Source of the DNA: Scatocola faecipullorum
Lineage (GTDB): Bacteria; Pseudomonadota; Alphaproteobacteria; RF32; CAG-239
Direction of reading: 5' to 3'
NCBI GenBank assembly: GCA_018714685.1
Contig: DVNC01000056.1
Location: forward strand, 1 to 18,151
DNA: 18,151 nt
Position 1 is the first letter of the stretch. Each line of letters starts with the position of its first letter. Below are positions 1 through 6,221 of this stretch, one piece after another. The notes beneath the pieces were generated by a model. It did not search any database. It was not told the DNA's origin and saw only the letters and a program-made list of their open reading frames with translations. Made by a program: the position numbers and the translations under genes.

Positions 1-840
1 GTCTGCGATCCCAAGTTCCAATATGACAGCTCCAACTGCACCGGCGACAAAGTCTTAACCGGCAATTCCTGCGGCGGAAAATATGAACAGTGCAAAGATT
101 ACAATGATCCGAATTATGTTTTTACCTGTGATGATGAGGACTATATCAACAACAATCTTAATAAATTTTCAAGTGCTCCTTATTTGTATTCCGACGGAAC
201 AGTCAGCACGCAAATTCTTTCAGGAAAAAAACCGATAGGTATTGTTGTCGATGCCGAACAGCGTTTGGCAGTCGCTCTAAAAAGAAATCAAACAGCCTGG
301 TTTGGTACGAAAGAATATGCGGCATGGAAAAATTTAGATAGTCAAGGGAAGGGGTATGGTGATATTGCTGAAGAATATTTCCGTTATGCCGATATACCGG
401 CCTTGGCAAAGTGTTTGCCTTATAGCTATCAGGGAGGGGACAAATGTGATCCGGACGGTTATGAAAATACAAAAAAGCTGATTGAATTTGCCGAGAGCAA
501 CGGTATAGAACTGCCGGCTGTCGATTATGTGAAAAATTATTCTCCCGATAATGTTTCCGTGCCGGCTGCCTGGTTTGCCAAGGGAAAATGGTTTTTGCCG
601 AGTTTAAATCAAATGTACTTGATTTTTGACCCTAAAAACATTCTGGCTGATTATGTTGCCCGCCGCAGAATTGGCAATACCAAGGTTGCTTATTATACAA
701 GTCTGTGCAGCCAGACATATTGGACTTCAAATCGTACCGGGAGCACCATAAGCTGGTTTGTCGGCAGCAATACCGGAAATTATTGGGGATATTACAAATC
801 CATAAGTACGGTTGCGGCTCTTCCGATGATAAAATATTAA
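1..840 (+). CDS. DUF1566-like cysteine-containing protein, C-terminal part (5' end outside window)
   Basis: The frame is open from the first base to the TAA at 838-840, so this is the last 279 residues of a longer protein; the TTG at 184 is only an internal codon. The first ~45 visible residues carry regularly spaced cysteines (C2, C13, C24, C31, C43), suggesting disulfide-bonded modules of an exported protein. The C-terminal half has the pattern of the DUF1566/Lcl-type domain: WFLPSLNQM (residues about 197-205), then YWTSN and a tail with aromatic residues around SWFVGSNTGNYWGYY before the end. Such domains occur in surface or secreted proteins of unknown role. The family call rests on motif memory only and the function is unknown. 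A terminator follows immediately. Confidence 0.6.
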   Translation, partial: VCDPKFQYDSSNCTGDKVLTGNSCGGKYEQCKDYNDPNYVFTCDDEDYINNNLNKFSSAPYLYSDGTVSTQILSGKKPIGIVVDAEQRLAVALKRNQTAWFGTKEYAAWKNLDSQGKGYGDIAEEYFRYADIPALAKCLPYSYQGGDKCDPDGYENTKKLIEFAESNGIELPAVDYVKNYSPDNVSVPAAWFAKGKWFLPSLNQMYLIFDPKNILADYVARRRIGNTKVAYYTSLCSQTYWTSNRTGSTISWFVGSNTGNYWGYYKSISTVAALPMIKY

Positions 841-872
841 AAGAAATCCCCTCGCAACGAGGGGATTTCTTT
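840..872. terminator. Bidirectional terminator between the DUF1566-like gene and uvrA
   Basis: AAAGAAATCCCCTCG (840-854) and CGAGGGGATTTCTTT (858-872) form a perfect 15 bp stem around a CAA loop. The A/T-rich ends give U-rich tails on both strands, so it can end both convergent transcripts. It overlaps the stop codons of both genes (TAA at 838-840; uvrA stop at 871-873). Confidence 0.85.
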
Positions 873-3681
873 ATGCTAATTTTTGTTTCAGATATTTGGC
901 CGTATAGCTTTCCTTAACTTTGGCCACCTGTTCCGGCGTGCCCTGGGCTATAATCCGTCCGCCGCCGTCACCTCCTTCCGGACCGATGTCGATAATATAA
1001 TCCGCGGTTTTGATCACGTCCAGATTATGCTCGATGACCACCACCGAGTTGCCCTGTTCCACCAGCGTATGCAGCACTTTCAGCAGGCGGTTGATGTCCT
1101 CGAAATGCAAACCGGTGGTCGGTTCGTCAAGAATGTACAACGTTTTGCCGGTCGCCCGCCGAGACAGTTCCTTGGAGAGCTTGATGCGCTGAGCTTCACC
1201 GCCGGAAAGGGTTGTCGCCTGCTGACCGAGATGAATATAACCCAGTCCCACTTTTTGCAGCAGTTCCAAACGGTTGCGGATGGACGGAATGGCATCGAAG
1301 AACTTATGCGCTTCGTCAACCGTCATATCCAGCACGTCGGCGATTGACTTGTCCTTATATTTGACTTCCAGTGTTTCGCGGTTAAAGCGTTTGCCTTTGC
1401 AGACGTCGCATTCAACATAAACGTCGGGCAGAAAGTGCATTTCGATTTTGGTAACGCCGTCTCCCTTGCAGGCTTCGCAGCGGCCGCCGGCAACGTTAAA
1501 CGAAAAACGCCCGGCCGAATAGCCGCGGGCCTTGGCCTCCGGCAGCCCGGCAAACCAGTCGCGGATATAGGTGAACAAACCGGTATAGGTAGCCGGATTG
1601 GAGCGCGGCGTCCGTCCGATCGGCGATTGGTCGATATCAATAATCTTGTCGATGTTCTCCAAACCGATAATCTTGTCATAAACGCCGGTCTGCTCACGGG
1701 AGCCGTTAAGTTCTTTGTTCAGCCCTTTGAACAGGGTTTCCAAAATCAGCGAAGACTTGCCTCCGCCGGAGACGCCGGTCACACAGGTGAATGTTCCCAG
1801 CGGAATTTTCAGCTCAACGTTTTTCAGATTATTGGTGCGGGCGCCTTTGACGCCGACAAATTTGCCGTTGCCCTTGCGGCGCTTGGCCGGAACTTCAATC
1901 TGCCGGGTACCGTTCAGATATTGGGCCGTCAGACTGTTCGGATTATGCAAAACTTCTTCCACCGTACCCTTGGCCGTAACAAAACCGCCTTGCTCGCCGG
2001 CGCCGGGCCCCATGTCAACCAGATAATCGGCGGAACGGATGGCGTCTTCATCGTGTTCAACCACAATAACCGTATTGCCGATGTCCCGCAGCCGGGTCAG
2101 CGTTTCCAGCAGCCGGTCGTTGTCGCGCTGGTGCAAACCGATGGACGGCTCGTCCAGAACATACATGACCCCGGTCAGTCCCGAACCGATTTGCGAGGCC
2201 AGACGAATGCGCTGGGCTTCGCCGCCGGAAAGCGTGCCAGACTGGCGGGACAGGGTCAGATAATCCAGCCCCACATTGTTTAAAAAGGTGAGGCGGTCGA
2301 TAATCTCTTTGAGAATTTTATGGGCGATTTCCGCCTTCTTCGGCGTCAGTTGTTCTTCCACGCCCATAAACCATTCTCTGGCCTTTTTTATCGACATGTC
2401 CGAAGCGTCCATAATGTCCAGCCCGCAGATTTTAACTGCCAATGCTTCGGGTTTCAGGCGTTTCCCGTGGCAGAATTCGCAGGGGGCGGCAGACTGATAT
2501 TTGGAAAATTCTTCGCGCACCCAGGATGAATCCGTTTCCAGAAAACGCCGTTCCATATTCGGAATAACGCCCTCAAAAGGCTTGTCCGAAACAAAAGAAC
2601 TGTAATACATCGGCACGCAGACATTGCCGGAACCGTATAAAATGATTTCCTTGGCTTTTTCCGGCAGGTCTTTCCACGGCGTTGCCGGAGAAATGTTCAG
2701 AAAATCGCACAGGGAGGTAATCGCCTGATTGTGGAATGACGAGCGAAAGCCGTCCCACGGAGCAATGGCGCCTTTATTCAGGCTGAGGTTGGGATTGGGG
2801 ATAATCAGTTCCGGATCCATATACAGCTTGGCGCCGATACCGTCACAGTGCGGACAGGCTCCGAACGGGTTATTGAAAGAAAACAGCCGCGGTTCAATTT
2901 CCTCAATCGTAAAGCCGGAAACCGGACAGGCGAATTTGGAGGAGAAAACCGTCCGCTCGCCGCTGTCGGCTTTTTCGACATAAACGATGCCGTCGCTGAG
3001 TTTTAGACCGGTTTCCAATGATTGGGCCAGCCGCTCGCTCATGCCTTCTTTGATAACCAAACGGTCAATCACAACTTCAATGTCGTGCTTCAGATTTTTG
3101 TTCAGAGACGGAACTTCTTCAATGGTATACATTTCCCCGTCGATTTTCAGACGCTGGTATCCCTGCCGCTGCAAGGCGTCAAATTCTTTTTTGAATTCGC
3201 CTTTTTTGCCGCGGGCAATCGGAGCCAGCAGCAAAAGCTTGGTGCCGATGGGAAATTCTTCAATCTTGTCAACCATCTGCGAAACCGTCTGCGATTCAAT
3301 CGGCAGGCCGGTTGCCGGAGAATAGGGCGTTCCCGCTCTGGCCCACAGCAGCCGCATGTAGTCATAAATTTCGGTCACCGTTCCCACGGTTGAACGCGGG
3401 TTGTGCGAGGTTGTTTTCTGTTCGATTGAGATAGCCGGCGACAAGCCTTCAATCGAGTCGACGTCAGGCTTTTTCATCAGCTCCAGAAACTGGCGGGCAT
3501 AAGCCGACAGGCTTTCCACATAACGGCGCTGCCCTTCGGCATAAATTGTGTCAAACGCCAAAGACGATTTGCCCGAGCCGGACAGTCCGGTCACCACCGT
3601 CAGCTTGTTTTTGGGAATGGATATGTCAATATTTTTAAGGTTGTGCTCGCGCGCGCCTTTAATCTCAATGTAATCGTTCAT
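871..3681 (-). CDS. uvrA: UvrABC excinuclease ATPase subunit UvrA
   Basis: UvrA is the cytoplasmic damage-recognition ATPase of nucleotide excision repair; it loads UvrB on lesions. The 936 residues match the usual ~940. Visible parts: first Walker A GLSGSGKSS (32-40), first signature LSGGE (484-488) followed by VLDEPSIGLH, second Walker A GVSGGGKSS (636-644), second signature LSGGE (825-829) followed by ILDEPTTGLH. The C-terminal zinc finger is intact (C735, C738, C758, C761). The first zinc finger has C252, C276 and C279 but Ser255 in the fourth ligand position (CPVSG), a form I associate with alphaproteobacteria. The ATG at 3679-3681 has an AGGAG-type Shine-Dalgarno about 8 nt upstream. 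It converges with the DUF1566-like gene. No convincing LexA box was found upstream. Confidence 0.98.
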   Translation of the reverse strand: MNDYIEIKGAREHNLKNIDISIPKNKLTVVTGLSGSGKSSLAFDTIYAEGQRRYVESLSAYARQFLELMKKPDVDSIEGLSPAISIEQKTTSHNPRSTVGTVTEIYDYMRLLWARAGTPYSPATGLPIESQTVSQMVDKIEEFPIGTKLLLLAPIARGKKGEFKKEFDALQRQGYQRLKIDGEMYTIEEVPSLNKNLKHDIEVVIDRLVIKEGMSERLAQSLETGLKLSDGIVYVEKADSGERTVFSSKFACPVSGFTIEEIEPRLFSFNNPFGACPHCDGIGAKLYMDPELIIPNPNLSLNKGAIAPWDGFRSSFHNQAITSLCDFLNISPATPWKDLPEKAKEIILYGSGNVCVPMYYSSFVSDKPFEGVIPNMERRFLETDSSWVREEFSKYQSAAPCEFCHGKRLKPEALAVKICGLDIMDASDMSIKKAREWFMGVEEQLTPKKAEIAHKILKEIIDRLTFLNNVGLDYLTLSRQSGTLSGGEAQRIRLASQIGSGLTGVMYVLDEPSIGLHQRDNDRLLETLTRLRDIGNTVIVVEHDEDAIRSADYLVDMGPGAGEQGGFVTAKGTVEEVLHNPNSLTAQYLNGTRQIEVPAKRRKGNGKFVGVKGARTNNLKNVELKIPLGTFTCVTGVSGGGKSSLILETLFKGLNKELNGSREQTGVYDKIIGLENIDKIIDIDQSPIGRTPRSNPATYTGLFTYIRDWFAGLPEAKARGYSAGRFSFNVAGGRCEACKGDGVTKIEMHFLPDVYVECDVCKGKRFNRETLEVKYKDKSIADVLDMTVDEAHKFFDAIPSIRNRLELLQKVGLGYIHLGQQATTLSGGEAQRIKLSKELSRRATGKTLYILDEPTTGLHFEDINRLLKVLHTLVEQGNSVVVIEHNLDVIKTADYIIDIGPEGGDGGGRIIAQGTPEQVAKVKESYTAKYLKQKLA

Positions 3682-3782
3682 TCAATCAAATCTCCTGCCC
3701 GACAATATAGTGATTTGCAAAAGAAAAGGCAATAAAAAACAATTGCCTCCGCGGCGCGGAGAAAGCAGAACCGATAAAAAAC

Positions 3783-3811
3783 TTGCATTTTAGAGGGGCT
3801 TATACTATTAT
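3783..3811 (+). promoter_or_regulatory. Candidate promoter of the substrate-binding protein gene
   Basis: TTGCAT (3783-3788) and TATTAT (3806-3811) are separated by exactly 17 bp. The -10 matches consensus at 5 of 6, the -35 at 3 of 6. The expected start near 3818 leaves a leader of about 27 nt before the ATG at 3845. It lies in the divergent spacer with uvrA. Confidence 0.4.
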
Positions 3812-3844
3812 CCGCATCATAAACATTAACAACCAGCGAATTGT

Positions 3845-4963
3845 ATGCTTAAAAACAGTCTGAAAATAGCTCTTTTTTTTAGCTTTCTGTTCGCACCGAA
3901 TGCTCGTTCAGCCTTAAATATCGGGGTTATTGCCCCCCTGGCGGGAGAATATCAGAAAGTCGGAGAAGAACTTGTCTCCGGGGTGCGCACGGCCGTGGAT
4001 GAAATCAATTCCCAGGGCGGTTTAAAAGGAGAGAAAATCAACTTAATCATGGTCGATGACCAGTGCGATGACCGTATTGCCGTATCCACGGCGCAGATGA
4101 TGGCGGTCAACGTCTCCGAGCGCGATAAAATGTCGCTGGTGATTGGTCCGTACTGTTCCAATGCCTTGCAGAAAATTGCCGGCATCTATGCCAAAGCCGG
4201 AATTTTGCAGATTATTCCCACCTCTGTCAGCACCAGTATTCAAAACGGAAATTATAAGGGACTGGTTAAAATGGTCGGCTATAAAACGCGTCAGGCCGGC
4301 GATTATTTCAAATTCTATCAGGACCATTTTCCCGACCGTAAAGTGGCGTTGATTTATGACCGGAATGACAAAGACGTTGTCGAGGTTGCCGCCGCGGTTC
4401 AGAAACTTTTTGCCGATGCGGGAAAAACGGCCGCTTTCCAGTCATACAACTTTCAAAACTATGATGACGATTATGACCGCATCGCCGAAGACGTTATCCG
4501 CGACGGCAATAAAATTGCCTATATCATGGGCAAGTCCAAACGTGTGGCGCGTATGGCCAAAAGCCTGAAATCCGAGCGGGAAGACTTTATCATCTTTGTC
4601 AACAAATATCAGGCGCAGAAAGATTTTCGCGATGCCCTCGGCAAAAGGGCCGAAGGAACCTTTGTCCTCTCGCTGCCCACTCTGAAAGACAGTCCCGACT
4701 TTGCCGAAACGCTGGTAAAGCTGCGCCTGCTCGGCGTGGAACCGGAAGGGCTTTCGGTTTACGGCTATTCGGCGGTTCAGCTCTGGCAGGAGCTGGTACG
4801 CAAAGCCGATTCGTTCAAATATGACAAATTGGCGCGCGCACTGGCCGAAAACAAGTTCGACACCGGCTGGGGCGAGATGATGTTTAACAACGGCGACCCC
4901 AGCAATTCAATCAGTTACGGCATTTATCAAATCCGTAACGGGGAATATACACAGGTCTATTGA
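3845..4963 (+). CDS. Periplasmic substrate-binding protein, branched-chain amino acid (Leu/Ile/Val) type
   Basis: Periplasmic ligand-binding component of the LivJ/LivK superfamily (Peripla_BP_6), which normally delivers amino acids or related small molecules to an ABC permease. An N-terminal signal peptide is visible (MLKNS, hydrophobic stretch to A17, likely cleavage after A20-R21-S22). The mature protein starts with the family pattern LNIGVIAPLAGEYQKVGEE and continues with AVDEINSQGG, VDDQCDD and VIGPYCSN...AGILQIIPTSVS, as in type I periplasmic binding folds. The 372-residue length is normal. No LivH/M/G/F permease or ATPase genes are adjacent, so it is an orphan that may share a distant transporter or act as a sensor. 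The Shine-Dalgarno is weak. It sits between uvrA and ssb, which are usually direct neighbours. The ligand cannot be told from sequence. Confidence 0.85.
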   Translation: MLKNSLKIALFFSFLFAPNARSALNIGVIAPLAGEYQKVGEELVSGVRTAVDEINSQGGLKGEKINLIMVDDQCDDRIAVSTAQMMAVNVSERDKMSLVIGPYCSNALQKIAGIYAKAGILQIIPTSVSTSIQNGNYKGLVKMVGYKTRQAGDYFKFYQDHFPDRKVALIYDRNDKDVVEVAAAVQKLFADAGKTAAFQSYNFQNYDDDYDRIAEDVIRDGNKIAYIMGKSKRVARMAKSLKSEREDFIIFVNKYQAQKDFRDALGKRAEGTFVLSLPTLKDSPDFAETLVKLRLLGVEPEGLSVYGYSAVQLWQELVRKADSFKYDKLARALAENKFDTGWGEMMFNNGDPSNSISYGIYQIRNGEYTQVY

Positions 4964-4969
4964 TTTCGG

Positions 4970-4998
4970 TTTTCATCTGAAAGAAATCAATATATAAT
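4970..4998 (+). promoter_or_regulatory. Promoter of ssb
   Basis: TTTTCA (4970-4975, 4 of 6 to TTGACA) and a perfect TATAAT (4993-4998) are 17 bp apart. The expected start is near 5005, about 30 nt before the ssb ATG. The -35 begins 7 nt after the stop codon of the preceding gene, so ssb is probably transcribed independently. Confidence 0.55.
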
Positions 4999-5034
4999 TC
5001 CCGCAGTTTTAATTTTAAGAATAGGTACATCACA

Positions 5035-5505
5035 ATGGTTGGAAGTATTAATAAAGTAATTTTAGTCGGTAATTTGGGGGCAGACCCGAAAGTTGCAAAC
5101 ACCGCCAGCGGCACCAAGGTTGTCAACCTGAACATTGCCACTTCGGACAGCTGGAAAGACAAGCTCTCCGGTGAACGCAAGGAAAGAACGGAATGGCACC
5201 GCGTTGTCATTTTCAACCCGCAGTTAGCTGATGTTGCCGAAAAATACCTGCGCAAGGGCTCCAAAGTTTATCTGGAAGGCCAGCTGCAAACCCGCAAATG
5301 GGAAGATAATAACGGTCAGGAAAGATACACCACCGAGATTGTTCTGCAAAACTTCTCCGGCAATATGGTTCTGCTTGACGGCCGCGGTGACGGCGTTCCC
5401 GCCGGCGGCAATGATGTCTTCTCCGGTTCGGCCTCCAATGCCGGCTGGGACAGCTCTCCCGCTGCGGCACCGGCTGCCGATCTGGATGACGATATCCCGT
5501 TCTAA
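5035..5505 (+). CDS. ssb: Single-stranded DNA-binding protein
   Basis: Binds and protects single-stranded DNA in replication, repair and recombination, and recruits partners through its C-terminal tip. The OB-fold domain spans about residues 4-110, with typical patterns INKVILVGNLGADP, TEWHRVVIF and YLRKGSKVYLEGQLQTRKW. A short Gly/Ala/Ser-rich linker follows and the protein ends in the acidic tip DLDDDIPF, which is diagnostic. The 156 residues are normal for a bacterial SSB. The ATG at 5035 is preceded by a modest TAGG. The gene has its own TATAAT promoter and a strong terminator, so it is monocistronic. Confidence 0.98.
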   Translation: MVGSINKVILVGNLGADPKVANTASGTKVVNLNIATSDSWKDKLSGERKERTEWHRVVIFNPQLADVAEKYLRKGSKVYLEGQLQTRKWEDNNGQERYTTEIVLQNFSGNMVLLDGRGDGVPAGGNDVFSGSASNAGWDSSPAAAPAADLDDDIPF

Positions 5506-5518
5506 AGGTTTATATTTG

Positions 5519-5551
5519 AAAAAAGAGGTTCCGCCGGAACCTCTTTTTTTT
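5519..5551. terminator. Bidirectional terminator between ssb and the HTH gene
   Basis: AAAAAAGAGGTTCC (5519-5532) pairs with GGAACCTCTTTTTT (5536-5549) around a GCC loop. There is a T tract on the right (to 5551) and an A tract on the left, so both ssb and the convergent HTH gene can terminate here. Confidence 0.9.
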
Positions 5552-5553
5552 GG

Positions 5554-5820
5554 CTATGCCTCTTTGGGCCGAAGCTCGATATGAAGCTGCAAATTGTTGC
5601 TTTCTAAAACTTTGCGTATGGAATGCCAGCGCGGTGCCCCCGGAGAAGGCAAACCGAGTTCCACCTTTTCCAGCTCTTTCGGTGAGATGCCGCATCTTTT
5701 GCAAAAAACTTCGGTGCTGAGTTTATATTTGTGACGATAGCAAAAAATCTGAAATCCGATCATCCGTTTGGCTGCGCGTTGCGGATATTGGGATTTTGAA
5801 CAATAGCTGTATACAGACAT
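5554..5820 (-). CDS. Small helix-turn-helix-like protein (XRE/Cro-like), 88 aa
   Basis: A probable small DNA-binding regulator. Residues about 34-57 (LSTEVFCKRCGISPKELEKV) fit the helix-turn-helix of XRE/Cro-type proteins, and residues 66-82 (HSIRKVLESNNLQLHIE) resemble the following helices. The match is degenerate and is read by eye. Three cysteines (C27, C40, C43) include a CKRC motif, so metal or redox sensing is possible but unproven. The ATG at 5818-5820 has a clear AAGGA 8 nt upstream, supporting the start. The gene converges on ssb and is preceded on its own strand by the structured element at 5852-5970, which probably controls it. It diverges from gyrA. Confidence 0.7.
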   Translation of the reverse strand: MSVYSYCSKSQYPQRAAKRMIGFQIFCYRHKYKLSTEVFCKRCGISPKELEKVELGLPSPGAPRWHSIRKVLESNNLQLHIELRPKEA

Positions 5821-5851
5821 GATTTTTATCCTTGTAGATTTTGTTTATATT

Positions 5852-5970
5852 AAAAAAGTGTGGGAGCTAAACACAGCCTACAAGAAACTGCCTGCCTATT
5901 CAGTATATTCGGACAGACTCCCACCTAAGATGGAATTTAGTAAATTCTTGTAGCAGAGTGTTTAGCTCTT
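5852..5970 (-). ncRNA. Candidate structured leader (riboregulator) or small RNA upstream of the HTH gene
   Basis: Read on the minus strand, GAGCTAAACAC (5968-5958) pairs perfectly with GTGTTTAGCTC (5874-5864). After a 4x3 internal loop, CTACAAGAA (5953-5945) pairs perfectly with TTCTTGTAG (5886-5878). This closes a rod with a ~58 nt interior. The 3' side runs on through CCCACAC into six T (5857-5852), terminator-like. Alternative pairings exist: GTGGGAG (5924-5918) with CTCCCAC (5866-5860), and the hairpin GAATTTA/TAAATTC (5947-5933). A promoter predicted at 5978-6006 would start transcripts near 5970, right at the first stem. The shape recalls 6S RNA in outline, but I do not recognise 6S sequence; other possibilities are a riboswitch or an attenuator of the HTH gene. 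The pairings are seen directly; the function is inferred. Confidence 0.5.
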
Positions 5971-5977
5971 AAAGCCA

Positions 5978-6006
5978 TTTTTACAGGCAAAAGGTTAATA
6001 AGTCAA
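5978..6006 (-). promoter_or_regulatory. Candidate promoter of the structured RNA / HTH gene
   Basis: On the minus strand TTGACT (6006-6001, 5 of 6) and TAAAAA (5983-5978, 4 of 6) are 17 bp apart. The expected start at about 5970 coincides with the first base-paired segment of the structured element. The spacer contains one arm of the 13 bp inverted repeat 5986-6078. Confidence 0.5.
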
Positions 6007-6078
6007 TAATGCCCGTCCGTAGTCATCAAAAAAAGGCTTTTTTTTGCGTTTTGAAGCAATTCACGTTAACCTTTTGCC
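5986..6078. repeat. 13 bp inverted repeat upstream of gyrA, one arm inside the minus-strand promoter
   Basis: GGCAAAAGGTTAA (5986-5998) and TTAACCTTTTGCC (6066-6078) are perfect inverted copies 67 bp apart. The left arm fills most of the spacer of the minus-strand promoter. An operator pair for a DNA-binding protein, or a large stem in RNA, are both possible. Between the arms lie an A7-GGC-T8 tract (6028-6045) and no coding potential. Confidence 0.5.
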
Positions 6079-6161
6079 GTCGGAGATTTTGCCAAATCGA
6101 AAATAAGGCCCTTTTTTTGCCCATACAGAGGGAAAGGGTGTTTATAAGTTCACGAATTCGT

Positions 6162-6190
6162 TAGAATTAAATCTTCGCTTCTGCTATCAT
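6162..6190 (+). promoter_or_regulatory. Candidate gyrA promoter with extended -10
   Basis: TATCAT at 6185-6190 (5 of 6) is preceded by TGC, giving the extended -10 form TGnTATCAT. The -35 position 17 bp upstream (TAGAAT, 6162-6167) is poor, as often tolerated with an extended -10. The start would be near 6197, about 25 nt before the gyrA start codon. Confidence 0.45.
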
Positions 6191-6221
6191 CGGGACAGTT
6201 TAAAAAAGAAAGGTAATTAAA

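Noticed and set aside
1435..2283. Long plus-strand reading frame of 282 codons inside uvrA
   Set aside because: It is antisense to well-conserved uvrA domains (Walker, zinc finger, signature), has no Shine-Dalgarno and looks like a codon-bias shadow.
3768..3782. Possible LexA box upstream of uvrA (GAAC-N7-AAAC)
   Set aside because: One of the eight key bases departs from the alphaproteobacterial GAAC/GTTC-N7 direct repeat, and it lies 87 bp from the uvrA start with no supporting promoter.
5852..5970. CRISPR, tRNA, tmRNA or SRP RNA as explanations of the structured element
   Set aside because: No repeat-spacer array, no cloverleaf or CCA end, no tag-peptide frame and no GGAA-loop SRP motif are visible.
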